From Marivivens donghaensis (lineage in GTDB: Bacteria; Pseudomonadota; Alphaproteobacteria; Rhodobacterales; Rhodobacteraceae): a stretch of 64,000 nt of DNA. Shown here in pieces: positions 38,206 through 48,340 of this stretch. Every line of letters starts with the position of its first letter. The first letter of the stretch is position 1. The notes below the pieces were generated by a model that saw only the letters and a list, made by a program, of their open reading frames with translations, had not been told where the DNA came from and made no database searches. The stretch lies in NCBI RefSeq assembly GCF_011806565.1, contig NZ_JAATOP010000004.1, positions 124,001 through 188,000 on the forward strand, written 5' to 3'. The translations under genes and the position numbers were made by a program.

Positions 38206-39506
38206 TGGATACCCGCACGATCATCGCCAAGGTCCGCGACGGTATTGCGCCGAGCGTGGACGAGCTTCGTTGGTTTGCTAGCGGGCTTGCCTCTGGCGCT
38301 GTGTCCGATGCGCAGGCTGGAGCCTTCGCGATGGCCGCATTGCTGAACGGTCTGGGCGAGGAGGGCCGCGTGGCCCTGACGCTGGGAATGCGCGACTCCG
38401 GTGATGTGCTGAAGTGGAAGCTCGACGGGCCGGTGATGGACAAGCACTCCACCGGCGGTGTCGGTGACTGCGTGTCATTAATCCTTGCGCCTGCGCTGGC
38501 GGCCTGCGGTGTCTTTGTGCCGATGATTTCGGGCCGCGGCTTGGGTCACACGGGCGGAACGCTCGACAAGATGGAAGCCATTCCGGGTGTCAGCATCAAC
38601 GTGTCCGAAGATAACCTGCACCGTATGGTCAAGAACGTCGGCTGCGCCGTTGTCAGTGCCACGGGGCAGATCGCGCCTGCGGACAAACGGCTTTATGCAA
38701 TCCGCGATGTGACGGCCTCGGTCGAGAGCGTCGATCTGATCACCGCATCGATCCTGTCCAAGAAACTCGCCGCTGGCCTTGAGGGGCTGGTGCTTGATGT
38801 CAAGGTTGGCACGGGCGCGTTTATGAAGTCCGCCGACGATGCCCGCGCGCTGGCGCAGTCGTTGGTATCGACCGCAAATGGGGCAGGGTGCCCGACGGCG
38901 GCGATGATTACCGACATGAACGAACCGCTCGCGCCTGCGCTGGGCAATGCGCTGGAAGTGGCGATCTGTCTGGAGGTCATGAGCGGCAACCGTCTGGCCG
39001 CGCCGCGTCTGCACGATCTGACCGTAGCCTTGGGCGGCCGCCTGATGGCTCTGGCTGGCGTGGCCGAAGGCGAAGGCGAGGAAAAGATCGCCGCCGCGAT
39101 TGCCTCGGGCGCTGCGATGGAGCGCTTTGCCCTCATGGTGCGCGAAATGGGCGGTCCCGCAGATTTGACCAAAGGGTGGGACATGCTGGCCAAAGCGCCC
39201 GTAATCCGCCCTGTGCCTTCGCAGCAGAGCGGTGTAATGTCCGGCTGGGACGGGCAGGCGCTGGGTATGACAGTCGTCGGTCTGGGCGGCGGGCGGCGTG
39301 TGGAAACGGATCGCATCGACCCTGCTGTTGGAATCTCGGACGTGACCCGGCTGGGGCGCATGGTGAACGAAGGCGACCCGATCGCGTTTGTCCACGCCGC
39401 CAGCGATGAGGCCGCCGACAATGCAATTGAACAAATCCAGCGTGCGGCAGAGATCGGAGGCACGGACCCCGATACCCCGCTGGTACATGAAAGGATTGAT
39501 CCATGA
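38205..39506 (+). CDS. deoA: Thymidine phosphorylase
   Basis: A 433-residue nucleoside phosphorylase II. K-H-S-T-G-G-V-G-D near 81-89 is the phosphate loop and M-I-S-G-R-G-L-G-H-T-G-G-T-L-D-K near 114-129 the signature. It splits thymidine to thymine and deoxyribose-1-phosphate for DeoB. An upstream open frame exists but the ATG at 38205 overlaps the cdd stop. Followed by deoB with a four-base overlap. Confidence 0.95.
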   Translation: MDTRTIIAKVRDGIAPSVDELRWFASGLASGAVSDAQAGAFAMAALLNGLGEEGRVALTLGMRDSGDVLKWKLDGPVMDKHSTGGVGDCVSLILAPALAACGVFVPMISGRGLGHTGGTLDKMEAIPGVSINVSEDNLHRMVKNVGCAVVSATGQIAPADKRLYAIRDVTASVESVDLITASILSKKLAAGLEGLVLDVKVGTGAFMKSADDARALAQSLVSTANGAGCPTAAMITDMNEPLAPALGNALEVAICLEVMSGNRLAAPRLHDLTVALGGRLMALAGVAEGEGEEKIAAAIASGAAMERFALMVREMGGPADLTKGWDMLAKAPVIRPVPSQQSGVMSGWDGQALGMTVVGLGGGRRVETDRIDPAVGISDVTRLGRMVNEGDPIAFVHAASDEAADNAIEQIQRAAEIGGTDPDTPLVHERIDP

Positions 39507-40693
39507 GCCGAGCATTCTTGGTCGTCATTGACTCTGTCGGCATCGGGGGCGCCCCTGATGCCGACAAGTTTTTCAACGACGGAAAGCCCGACACCGGAGC
39601 GAACACCATCGGCCATATCGCGCAGGAGCGAGCCAAGAGCGGGAAGGGGCTGGTGCTGCCGCTCCTTGACGGGCTGGGCCTCGGTGCTGCGGTGAACCTC
39701 GCCTCAGGTCTGGAGACGCCCGATCTGGGCGCCGCACCGCTGGGTGCTTGGGGTGCTGCGACCGAAGTTTCGATGGGCAAGGACACCCCTTCGGGCCACT
39801 GGGAACTGGCAGGTGTGCCAGTGCCGTGGGAGTGGGGCTATTTCACCGATGAAGAGAACAGCTTCCCCGACAACGTGATCGCCAAGGTCTGCGAAATCGC
39901 GGGCACTGACGGTATCCTCGGGAATTGCCACGCCTCGGGCACGCAGATCATCGCCGAGCTGGGCGAAGAGCACCAGAAGACCGGCAAGCCGATCTGCTAC
40001 ACCTCTGCCGACAGCGTGTTCCAGATCGCGGCACATGAGGACACGTTCGGCCTCGAAAACCTCTACGATCTGTGCAAGGGCCTCGCGCCGATGCTGCACG
40101 AGATGAAGATCGGCCGCGTCATTGCGCGTCCATTCGTGGGCGAACCGGGGAATTACACCCGCACCGCCAACCGCAAGGACTACGCCATCAACCCGCCGTC
40201 GCCGACGCTTTGCGACTGGGTGAGTGCGGAGCATCGCAAGGTCTATGCCGTGGGCAAGATCGGCGACATTTTCTCGATGCAGGGCATCGACGAGGTGCGC
40301 AAAGGGCGTGACCACATCCTGATGGACCACCTCGACGATCTGGTGAACGAGGCCGAGGACGGCTCGCTGACCTTCGCGAACTTTGTCGAGTTCGATAGCG
40401 AATACGGTCACCGCCGCGATGTCGATGGCTATGCCGAGCATCTGGAGTGGTTCGACGAACGTATGTCGCAGATCATCCCGCGCCTCCGCGAGGATGACCT
40501 GCTGGTGATTACTGCCGACCACGGGAACGATCCTACGTGGTTCGGCACCGACCACACCCGCGAACGGGTGCCGGTCCTGATGTATGGTGTGGGGGCAAAA
40601 GAGCTGGGCCATATGGCCTTTGTCGATGTCGCTGCGTCGGTTGCGGCCCACCTTGGGGTTCCGTCGCAGGGTGAAGGGAAAAGCAAGATATGA
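39503..40693 (+). CDS. deoB: Phosphopentomutase
   Basis: A 396-residue alkaline-phosphatase-fold enzyme that moves phosphate between C1 and C5 of (deoxy)ribose. D-S-V-G-I-G-G-A-P-D-A near 10-20 gives the first metal aspartate; T-A-D-H-G-N-D-P and T-D-H-T-R-E near 335-355 give the remaining ligands. It takes the product of deoA. Overlaps both neighbours by four bases. Confidence 0.96.
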   Translation: MSRAFLVVIDSVGIGGAPDADKFFNDGKPDTGANTIGHIAQERAKSGKGLVLPLLDGLGLGAAVNLASGLETPDLGAAPLGAWGAATEVSMGKDTPSGHWELAGVPVPWEWGYFTDEENSFPDNVIAKVCEIAGTDGILGNCHASGTQIIAELGEEHQKTGKPICYTSADSVFQIAAHEDTFGLENLYDLCKGLAPMLHEMKIGRVIARPFVGEPGNYTRTANRKDYAINPPSPTLCDWVSAEHRKVYAVGKIGDIFSMQGIDEVRKGRDHILMDHLDDLVNEAEDGSLTFANFVEFDSEYGHRRDVDGYAEHLEWFDERMSQIIPRLREDDLLVITADHGNDPTWFGTDHTRERVPVLMYGVGAKELGHMAFVDVAASVAAHLGVPSQGEGKSKI

Positions 40694-41676
40694 GCTGGCA
40701 ATCACTGCCCAAAGTCGAACTGCACCTGCATTTCGAAGGCGCCGCGCCGCCGTCGTTTATTCGCGGACTGGCCAAGGAAAAGAACGTCGACCTGTCGAAG
40801 ATCTTCGACGAGAACGGCGGTTATCGCTACGAGAACTTCGACCACTTCCTCGAAGTGTACGAGGCCGCGACCTCGGTGCTGCAAACGCCCGAGGATTTCG
40901 CCCTTCTGTGTGACGCCGTGCTCGAACAGAGCCGCGAGCAGGGTGTGGTCTACACCGAAACCTTCCTGTCGCCGGAATTCTGCGGCGGTGCTGACGTTGC
41001 CGCGTGGAAAGAATACCTCCACGCCATCGAAGAGGCCGCCGCGCGCGGCGAGGCGCAGGGCATCACGCTCAAAGGCTGCGTGACCGCGATCCGCCACTTC
41101 GGACCCGACCGCGCCAAGAAAACCGCTGCCTGCGCCGCCGAGACTGTTGGCGATTTCATCACCGGCTTCGGTCTGGCCGGAGCCGAGATGATGGGCCGTC
41201 CGGGTGATTTTGCCTACAGCTTTGACATGGCGCGCGAAGCCGGTCTGCGTCTGACCGCCCACGCGGGCGAGTGGGGCGGGCCGGACATGGTTGCCGACAC
41301 GATCCGCGACCTGAAGGTCGAGCGCATCGGCCACGGCATCAATGCGATTAAGGACGCCTCGCTGGTCAAACAGATCGCGGAGCAGGGCATTACGCTTGAA
41401 GTCTGCCCCGGATCGAACGTGTTCCTCAACGCGGTCGAAAGCTGGGACAAACACCCGATCCAGCGTCTGCGCGATGCGGGCGTGAACGTGACCGTTTCGA
41501 CCGATGATCCGCCGTTCTTCCACACGACGATGACCGAAGAATACAACATGCTGGAGAAGACCTTCGGCTGGGGCGAGGACGACTTCCGCGAAGTGAACCG
41601 TGTTGCCCTGAACGCTGCCTTCTGCGACAGCGCCACCAAAGAACGTATCGCCAAACGACTGGAGCCCGAGACATGA
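40690..41676 (+). CDS. add: Adenosine deaminase
   Basis: A 328-residue TIM-barrel deaminase. The metal histidines H12 and H14 are in E-L-H-L-H-F-E-G, the substrate-binding H-A-G-E-W near 197-201, and S-T-D-D-P-P-F-F gives the aspartates. E in H-A-G-E is the proton donor. It makes inosine from adenosine. Part of the overlapping operon. Confidence 0.94.
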   Translation: MSWQSLPKVELHLHFEGAAPPSFIRGLAKEKNVDLSKIFDENGGYRYENFDHFLEVYEAATSVLQTPEDFALLCDAVLEQSREQGVVYTETFLSPEFCGGADVAAWKEYLHAIEEAAARGEAQGITLKGCVTAIRHFGPDRAKKTAACAAETVGDFITGFGLAGAEMMGRPGDFAYSFDMAREAGLRLTAHAGEWGGPDMVADTIRDLKVERIGHGINAIKDASLVKQIAEQGITLEVCPGSNVFLNAVESWDKHPIQRLRDAGVNVTVSTDDPPFFHTTMTEEYNMLEKTFGWGEDDFREVNRVALNAAFCDSATKERIAKRLEPET

Positions 41677-42305
41677 CCGAACACCTGACCGTCGTGAACC
41701 ACCCGCTGGTGCAGCACAAGCTGACCCTGATGCGCGAAAAGGACACCTCCACGGCGTCGTTCCGCCAGCTGCTCAAGGAAATCTCGTTGCTGCTCGCATA
41801 CGAGATCACTTCCGAGCTGCCGATGACCACGCAGAAGATCGAAACGCCGCTGTGCGAAATGGATGCGCCGGTGATCGAGGGCAAGAAGCTCGCGCTCATC
41901 TCGATCCTGCGTGCGGGTAACGGTCTGCTGGACGGTATCCTCGAACTGATCCCCGCCGCTCGTGTCGGTTTCGTCGGCCTCTACCGCGATCACGAGACGC
42001 TCCAGCCGGTGGAATACTACTTCAAGGTTCCGCAGAACCTCGAAGACCGCACGGTCATTGTTGTCGACCCGATGCTGGCGACCGGTAACTCGTCTGCTGC
42101 TGCGATCGACATGATCAAGAAGGCCGGCGCGAAGGACATCCGCTTCATGTGTCTGCTGGCCGCGCCCGAAGGCGTCGCCCGCATGAAAGAGGCGCATCCC
42201 GATGTTCCGATCGTTACCGCGTCGCTGGACGAGAAGCTCAACGAGCTCGGTTACATCGTTCCGGGTCTAGGTGATGCGGGCGACCGCATGTTCGGCACGA
42301 AATAA
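41673..42305 (+). CDS. upp: Uracil phosphoribosyltransferase
   Basis: A 210-residue UPRTase: the PRPP-binding motif [10 protein letters not shown] (about 130-139) and the uracil-binding [13 protein letters not shown] end are complete. It rescues uracil released through cdd and a phosphorylase. Last gene of the operon; a terminator lies ~120 bases downstream. Confidence 0.96.
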   Translation: MTEHLTVVNHPLVQHKLTLMREKDTSTASFRQLLKEISLLLAYEITSELPMTTQKIETPLCEMDAPVIEGKKLALISILRAGNGLLDGILELIPAARVGFVGLYRDHETLQPVEYYFKVPQNLEDRTVIVVDPMLATGNSSAAAIDMIKKAGAKDIRFMCLLAAPEGVARMKEAHPDVPIVTASLDEKLNELGYIVPGLGDAGDRMFGTK

Positions 42306-42425
42306 GGCCGAAATCAGGCACCTAAATGGCTTAGCCCAGGTGACGGTCACCGCATGCCTTTTCCAGAAATCACACCAAACGTTTTCCATGAGCCGGTTTC
42401 AGGGCTCGTCGAGGAATTGAATAAC

Positions 42426-42453
42426 GGCGCAGGATGATCCTGCGCCTTTATTT
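42426..42453 (+). terminator. Terminator of the nucleoside operon
   Basis: A perfect 9-bp stem GGCGCAGGA / TCCTGCGCC with a three-base loop, followed by TTTATTTTC. Confidence 0.88.
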
Positions 42454-42474
42454 TCTTCATTCAATGTCAGATGC

Positions 42475-44353
42475 TTAGCCGAGAATGCGATCTGTCGCAT
42501 CCCGCAGGTAGACATTCCCGAAAGCACCACGCTCGTTGGTGAAGGGTTTGATGCCCGCATCCCGCAGACGTCGAACCAATGCTTGCCAGGGCTCCCCATA
42601 GGTTTTTGAGAGCAGTTTGGGTGTGGTGTAGCGCTTTCTGAAGGCGGTGGCGTCTTCGGCCGTGAAGTAGGCCTGATCGAATTGAGTGAATGGGTTTTTC
42701 AGGATCGTTGTCTGGACATGCCCCTCGTCGATCATGCGCTTCAGGTTTGAGGGCTGTTTGATGCCGACCGACTTCGCGAAGGTTTCGATGTTCTCTGCGT
42801 TGACAGGATCAGGGCGGAGCACCGCCGCTACCTCGTCGTGATATACGTAAATTGCCGCATAACCTTCACATTCCATGTGATTGCCGACTTTTCTAATCCT
42901 ACCGTCGCGGATGGCTTCGATTATTTTTGCCGGACGGACCTTCAGGCGTTGTACAGCTTTCGAAAGGTGCTCCCAGCCATGTTGTGCTTGCCGAAGTTGC
43001 TGTGCTCCGGTCAGGATGCTATCGAGAAACCGCTGACCTTGGACTGGATGCCAGACAGCTTTGACATCAGTAGTGTCGAGATATGGCACCAAAACACCAT
43101 CCGCGACCAGTAAGTCGAATTGAGAGCGCGTTGCGTTGATAGAGGCCGCCATATCCTTGGCAGTGAGCAATTCGGTCATGCTTTCCAGGATTGGCGCCGC
43201 TGCCGTCGCATCGAAGACCTCCCATGCATCGGGCAAGCCATGGTCGGCGTCACGGACAACCCCTGCTGCGACGAGAACCTTACGCAGTCGGCGTTGGTCA
43301 ATTCCCGTTGCCTGTGCCGCGGTGCGGACGGAGTGAAGCCGCCGCACCTTTACCGCTTCTCCAAGCAGTTCGTCCCCTGGCCCTAAGGGCCAAGTGTCCA
43401 GCATGTGCGCGCGCAGTAGATCCCGAAACGGGGCGTAGTCGGGATGATCGTGGTAGTCATAGGCAAGCCGCTCATACAATCTTGGAAAAATGGCTTTGGG
43501 CCCATCTTGCGGAAAACCGGGTCTTCGTTGGAGTGCATCGAAGGTCGCGAGGATGTCGTCTTTGCCATTGCGCGCCACTTTAAACCCCATCTCGTAAAGG
43601 ATGGGGCGATCCTCGGGCGTCATGCGGGACTGAGGGATATCTTCAAGGCGCAGCCGCGCACTTCCGAGCAGGTGGCAGAAATTACACGCAGCATGGAGCG
43701 GAAGGTCGTCGAGCCATGTCGTGGGAAACTCCGACTGCGCCAAGCGCGCTTCGAGCCATCGGTCGAAGGGCAGGAGTTTCCGCGGTTTTCCATCGATCTC
43801 CCGAGCCATGATTTCCGAAGTGAGACCGTCCAGAAGAGGCGAGGAGTCGAACCTTTTCAGCGGTTTGGCTTCCCGCCACAGGGGCGCGAGCGCAGTCTGG
43901 TGAATGACGCAGACCGTGACATGAGGAACCAGCCAGTGGCCGCGCATCCTCATCGCGCCCGTTGTTTCGAAGTCTTGCCGCAGGCAATGGGCACATCCCC
44001 GCATTGACTGGTGTCTGCAGCGATCTGGTTGGGAATGTATGGCCGCGGAATGATCGGATTCCATTCCCGACTTGCCGAGGCGACCATTGCCTAACCTCCT
44101 CAGGAACAGGTTCGCCAAGCTCTTCCAGAGCCGAGATTGCCTTGTCTGAGTACTGCAAAACCGCCGTGAAAGAGGTTCCCTTGTCCATACAGAATGTGGC
44201 GGCATCCACCCAGAAATGGCCGGCGCGGCGGGAGATCCAAGAAGCGATGGTCTCTCTTATGGGCGATAGGTTGATATGGGCGATAGGTTGATCGGTGGTA
44301 TTTTCGGCTGGCTCACTGATGTTGTCGCTCAAATATGCCAGTTGCCCTGACAT
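42475..44353 (-). pseudogene. TniQ-family transposition protein, frameshifted
   Basis: Two overlapping minus-strand frames make one TniQ-like protein of about 625 residues. Frame one carries the N-terminus (I-N-L-S-P-I-R-E-T-I-A-S-W-I-S-R-R-A-G, typical TniQ start) to about S-F-R-G-H-T-F-P-T-R-S-L; frame two resumes at M-R-G-C-A-H-C-L-R-Q-D, the TniQ zinc C-x2-C motif, then H-W-L-V-P-H-V-T-V-C-V-I-H-Q-T. The switch lies near 44003-44020. TniQ helps select the target in Tn7/Tn5053-type transposition. No tniA or tniB is present. The C-terminal half looks intact and may have helix-turn-helix repeats. Confidence 0.75.
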
Positions 44354-44388
44354 GCAAGGCATCTTCCCTATTGGATGGTACAGTAATA

Positions 44389-44416
44389 CCTGTGATCCAC
44401 CATCGTATTTCGGCCC
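44389..44416 (+). repeat. 28-bp direct repeat, copy 1
   Basis: Begins CCTGTGATCCACC and ends TATTTCGGCCC; identical over 28 bases to 58658-58685 in the same orientation. It lies just upstream of tniQ. Confidence 0.85.
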
Positions 44417-44537
44417 TCTGCGGACATTCATGCAAATCGCGGCGAACGGCAGCTCTGAACCCAAATTGATCCATTCTGCGAAGACGGCAGTTGTCCGCTC
44501 TCGTCGTGCTGCGGTCTGGGTCAACAGCAGAGTGGTG

Positions 44538-44563
44538 GCCGGGACCCTGTATCGGGTCCCGGC
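44538..44563 (-). terminator. Hairpin after the haloperoxidase gene
   Basis: A perfect 10-bp stem GCCGGGACCC / GGGTCCCGGC with loop TGTATC, 11 bases past the stop of the minus-strand gene. No T-run; terminator or mRNA-stabilising hairpin. Confidence 0.6.
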
Positions 44564-44573
44564 GGCTTTGGCT

Positions 44574-45533
44574 TTAGCTCTGCACGAAGCTGAGCAGGTC
44601 TGGGTTCACCACATCAGGATGCGTGGCAAAGAAGCCGTGCGACAGGCCCTTGTAGACCTTCAGCGTCCCGTTCGGCAGAAGTTTGACCGCCTTCTCGGCC
44701 GAGTTTGCGATCGGGACGACCTGATCGTCATCGCCGTGCATGACCAGGGTCGGCACGTTCATTGCCTTGAGGTCCTCGGTCTGGTCGGTCTCGGAGAACA
44801 CCGCGATACACTGGTAGTGGGCGGACGCGCTGCCCATCATGCCCTGACGCCACCAGTTGTTGATCAGACCCTGGCTGACATCCGCACCTTCGCGGTTGAA
44901 GCCATAGAAAGGACCCGACGGCACATCGAGGTAAAACTGCGCGCGGTTTGCGGCCAGTGCGGCCCGGAACCCGTCGAACACCTCAAGCGGCACACCGTCC
45001 GGGTTGGCGTCGGTCTTCAGCATCAGGGGCGGGATGGCCCCCAGCAGCGCGGCCTTGGCGACACGGCCCGGCTCGGCCTTGGCCACGTAAGCCGCGACTT
45101 CGCCGCCGCCTGTCGAATGGCCGATATGGACCGCGTTCTTCAGGTCAAGCGCCGCAGCAAGATCGGCAACGTCGTTTGCATAGGTTGCCATATCATGGCC
45201 AAGGTCGGTCTGGTCCGACCGTCCATGTCCACGCCGGTCGTGTGCGATCACGCGGTAGCCGTTGGCGAGGAAGAACAACATCTGGTTGTCCCAGTCGTCG
45301 CCGCTCAGCGGCCAGCCGTGGTGAAAGACGATAGGCTGCGCATCGCGCGGGCCCCAGTCCTTGTAGAAAATCTTGGTGCCGTCGCGTGTTTCAATGGTGG
45401 ACATGATGATGTCTCCTTCTTGTTGAGTAAGGGTTTGAGCCGCAAGCGCGGCGGGCATCGCCGAGAGCAACGCAGTTGCTGCACCCACCTGCAAAACGGC
45501 GCGTCTGGTGGGTTCGTATTGGGTCATGGTCAT
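44574..45533 (-). CDS. Alpha/beta hydrolase, non-haem chloroperoxidase type, with Tat-like signal
   Basis: The core (from M-S-T-I-E-T at 45404, 276 residues) is a cofactor-free haloperoxidase/esterase: H-H-G-W-P-L-S-G-D-D-W oxyanion loop, nucleophile elbow G-H-S-T-G-G-G, acid in G-D-D-D-Q-V, and base H in S-H-G-F. In frame upstream lies T-R-R-A-V-L-Q-V-G-A-A-T-A-L-L-S, a Tat-like signal ending A-L-A-A. An AAGGAG site stands eight bases before the 45404 ATG, and GGAG before the 45533/45527 ATGs. So both an exported long form and a cytosolic short form can be made. Divergent from the GlxA-type regulator. Confidence 0.85.
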   Translation of the reverse strand: MTMTQYEPTRRAVLQVGAATALLSAMPAALAAQTLTQQEGDIIMSTIETRDGTKIFYKDWGPRDAQPIVFHHGWPLSGDDWDNQMLFFLANGYRVIAHDRRGHGRSDQTDLGHDMATYANDVADLAAALDLKNAVHIGHSTGGGEVAAYVAKAEPGRVAKAALLGAIPPLMLKTDANPDGVPLEVFDGFRAALAANRAQFYLDVPSGPFYGFNREGADVSQGLINNWWRQGMMGSASAHYQCIAVFSETDQTEDLKAMNVPTLVMHGDDDQVVPIANSAEKAVKLLPNGTLKVYKGLSHGFFATHPDVVNPDLLSFVQS

Positions 45534-45621
45534 TGGCTCCGCAGTGCTTGTTCGATGAGACCAATATTGCAATTTGGAGGGCAATCCGCGATTGTCGCAA
45601 ATGACAAAGGAAGGTTCAAAA

Positions 45622-46605
45622 GTGACAACCTCGAAAAAAGATTGGGTCTGCGAGATCGGCCTGCTGATTTATCCCGACTGCCAAATGTCCGCGATCTACG
45701 GGCTGACCGATCTGTTCCGGATTGCGGGCGAATGGGCAGACGGTGACAACGCGCGACAGGTCCGGGTTTCGCATTGGCGAGCCGAGGAAGACGGCGAGCT
45801 CATCTGCGTCTGGGACAGCCATCCAAACAAGCTTCATCACTTGGGGTACGTGATCACACCGCCCAGCGTCGTCATGCCCGAAAAGATGCAGTCCATGCCA
45901 AAAGAGGCCGCGTGGCTTCGCGCGCAACACAAAGATGGCAGTCGCGTATGTTCGATCTGTGCTGGTGCCTTCGTTCTGGCTGAAAGCGGATTGCTCAAAG
46001 GCAGGCGTGTCACGACGCATTGGGCTTTCGCCAAACACCTTGCTGAAAGCTACCAGGAGATCGAGGTTGCCGACCGTAATTTGGTGCTGGACGATGGTGA
46101 CGTCATATCAGCGGGCGGCATCCTTGCCTGGACCGATCTCGGCCTGACCCTTGTAGAACGTCTCTTTGGACGCAGTACAATGCTGTCGACGGCCCGATTT
46201 CTGGTCATCCAGCCACCGCGAGCCACGCAGCTTCCCTTTACTGAATTTATTCCGAATTTCGATCATGCGGACCAGGCAATCTTGCGGGTTCAGCACCATA
46301 TCCATGCCGATCTGACGGCATCGCTGAACCTCGACGATCTCTCTGATCTTGCAAATCTGGGAAAACGGACCTTCATGCGCCGTTTTGCCAAAGCGACCTC
46401 GCTCACCCCCACCGAGTACATCCAACAGGCCCGAGTTGCCAAAGCCCGAGGTATTCTGGAGCTGACCAACCGTCCCGTGGATCAGGTGGCGTGGGAGGTC
46501 GGATACAAGGACCCCTCTGCCTTCAGCAAGATCTTCCAGCGTATCTCTGGAATTTCAGCCTCAGAGTATCGGCACCAGTTTGGTGTCTCGCCGACAACAC
46601 CGTAG
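45622..46605 (+). CDS. GlxA/FtrA-family AraC-type regulator with DJ-1-like domain
   Basis: A 327-residue regulator. Residues ~8-185 form the DJ-1/PfpI (glutamine amidotransferase-like) domain, with S-I-C-A-G-A-F-V-L near 110-118 at the nucleophile-elbow position; ~215-315 carry two HTHs of the AraC type (L-A-N-L-G-K-R-T-F-M-R-R-F and V-A-W-E-V-G-Y-K-D-P-S-A-F-S-K-I-F). I place the start at the GTG (45622), seven bases after AGGAAGG; an ATG at 45601 adds seven residues. It probably controls the divergent hydrolase. Confidence 0.85.
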   Translation: MTTSKKDWVCEIGLLIYPDCQMSAIYGLTDLFRIAGEWADGDNARQVRVSHWRAEEDGELICVWDSHPNKLHHLGYVITPPSVVMPEKMQSMPKEAAWLRAQHKDGSRVCSICAGAFVLAESGLLKGRRVTTHWAFAKHLAESYQEIEVADRNLVLDDGDVISAGGILAWTDLGLTLVERLFGRSTMLSTARFLVIQPPRATQLPFTEFIPNFDHADQAILRVQHHIHADLTASLNLDDLSDLANLGKRTFMRRFAKATSLTPTEYIQQARVAKARGILELTNRPVDQVAWEVGYKDPSAFSKIFQRISGISASEYRHQFGVSPTTP

Positions 46606-46675
46606 CCGTCAGCGAAGACAAAAGCAGACCTTGTATCCCTTGATGACCCCGCCGCTCTAGGTGGTCGCCACGGCC

Positions 46676-47074
46676 CTAGGACCTTGAGCCAAATCGCGCC
46701 TTCGCGGCGTCGGTTTCCGGCATGTACAGGCTGACGAGGTTCCCCTCAGGGTCACGCAGTTGGAATGTCCGGTTTCCCCAAGGCAGAAGTTTTGGCGCGT
46801 GGACGAGATCCAGCGTGTTCAGGCGCGCGAATTCGGCGTCAATATCCTCAACCTGAAGTTCGATGATCGACGTCCGGTTTGCCCCGGCTTCGGCACTCCC
46901 TTCCTTAAAAAGCGCCACGGTGTCTTCCGAACCGATGGCCAGCGACGCGCCCGGCGTCACGATCTCCGCAAAAACAGGGGCCAGCCAGTCGGCCTTGGTG
47001 CCGGTGACGGTTTCATAGAAGGCCACAAGAGCCCGGACATCCCGCGCAATGAGGCGGACAGAAGCAAGTTTCAT
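46676..47074 (-). CDS. VOC-family (glyoxalase/bleomycin-resistance-like) protein
   Basis: A 132-residue two-module VOC protein: V-R-L-I-A-R-D-V near 6-13 and L-R-D-P-E-G-N-L-V-S-L-Y near 108-119. The H/E metal set is incomplete (no histidine at the first position), so it may be a binding rather than a metal-using form. The start has AAGGAA six bases ahead. Divergent from a WYL regulator. Confidence 0.83.
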   Translation of the reverse strand: MKLASVRLIARDVRALVAFYETVTGTKADWLAPVFAEIVTPGASLAIGSEDTVALFKEGSAEAGANRTSIIELQVEDIDAEFARLNTLDLVHAPKLLPWGNRTFQLRDPEGNLVSLYMPETDAAKARFGSRS

Positions 47075-47161
47075 TTTATATTCCTTTTCCGCCGGCACTT
47101 GACCGGCCACGCGCGCTTGTAGTGGGGTGCTGCTGACAGCATTGTGGCAACAGGAAACAGC

Positions 47162-47869
47162 ATGCGCAGCACAGACCGTCTTTTCCAGATCATCCAGATT
47201 CTGCGACGCACGCCCCGCGCCGTTACCGCCGCCGCCATCGCGGAGGAACTCGAAGTGTCGCGCAGGACAGTCTACCGCGATATTGCCGACCTCATCGGTC
47301 ACCGGGTCCCGATCCATGGAACGGCGGGATTCGGCTACACGCTTGACGATGATTACGAGATGCGCCCGCTGGCCCTGTCACCCGACGAGACCGAAGCCCT
47401 TGCCCTGGGCGCACAATGGGTGAGCCGTCACCCCGATCAGGCGCTTGCCCGTCTTGCCCTGGACGCCTTGTCGAAGATCCGGCTGTCACTGCCCGAGCCC
47501 AGCCGCACCGTGTTGGAGCAGCCCGCTTTGGGTGTGAAGTCGATTGCAACCGCCCCGGGCGCGATGCTCGATACCACGTCCCTGAGGGAGGCCATACGTC
47601 GTTGGCGCGTGGTGACATTCAGCTACCGGGCGCTCGACGGGACAATCAGCCAGCGCCACGTTTGGCCGATCCTGCTCGGCTACGAGGATACCCGCTGCCT
47701 GTTGATTGCCTGGTGCGAGAAAAGGAGCGCCCTCCGCCATTTCCGCCTAGAGCGCATGTCCCACATCGAGGTACTCGAACGAAGGCCGGCCAAACGGCGG
47801 GCGGATATGATGCGCCACTGGCATGTGCAACGTGAAAGCGAAATGGAGGCCGGGAACCGTAACGTGTAG
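47162..47869 (+). CDS. HTH/WYL-domain regulator (YafY type)
   Basis: A 235-residue regulator: N-terminal winged helix (S-R-R-T-V-Y-R-D-I near 36-44), a middle linker, then a WYL domain (R-V-V-T-F-S-Y-R-A-L and C-L-L-I-A-W-C). It is a second, distinct member of the family seen at 14988. The 87-base divergent gap to the VOC gene suggests that it controls that gene. Confidence 0.88.
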   Translation: MRSTDRLFQIIQILRRTPRAVTAAAIAEELEVSRRTVYRDIADLIGHRVPIHGTAGFGYTLDDDYEMRPLALSPDETEALALGAQWVSRHPDQALARLALDALSKIRLSLPEPSRTVLEQPALGVKSIATAPGAMLDTTSLREAIRRWRVVTFSYRALDGTISQRHVWPILLGYEDTRCLLIAWCEKRSALRHFRLERMSHIEVLERRPAKRRADMMRHWHVQRESEMEAGNRNV

Positions 47870-48340
47870 CGCCCTGATGGGCACGTCGACTATACCAACC
47901 TGCTCGATCGAGCGGCAACGTCGGGGCAACAAGCGGTCATTGACTGTGGTCGCGCACGCGACAGTAAGTTTCCGCGATGCGGCCCCTTTTTTCGGGGTGC
48001 AACGAAGTTCCGCTCTCCTCGGTGTCGATCAAGCGGGCCTCGGTCTTGGTTCTCGTCTGCATGTCCGCTTCCATGGTGCGGCCGGGGCGACTTCGCGCCC
48101 GCAGCGAACGGCCGCTCTCCGCCCCTGCCTGCTAAATGTCGCGACCGGCCTATACCGGCCGGTCGAAGCGACCGTCGATGCGGCAACGCACCGTCACCGA
48201 AGCAGCCATTCGTGCATCGCGCAGCATTTTCGCGGGCGAAGGTCGGCCGTCGGGACGGAGCTGACATCGGCACCGCTCAGTTCAACGGCCGCTTTCGCGG
48301 GTTTCCGACTTCCATCATCTGTCAATGAGGGCCGGTTCGG
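47870..48340. other. Gene-poor gap with an inverted repeat
   Basis: No convincing gene is seen. It holds an inverted repeat GACCGGCC-TATACC-GGCCGGTC (48143-48164) and degenerate GC-rich patches including ATGTCCGCTT-like words. Open frames here look like chance. Confidence 0.5.

Noticed and set aside
42306-42425. tRNA-like or attachment-site sequence between upp and its terminator
   Set aside because: No cloverleaf could be drawn and no matching att copy was found.
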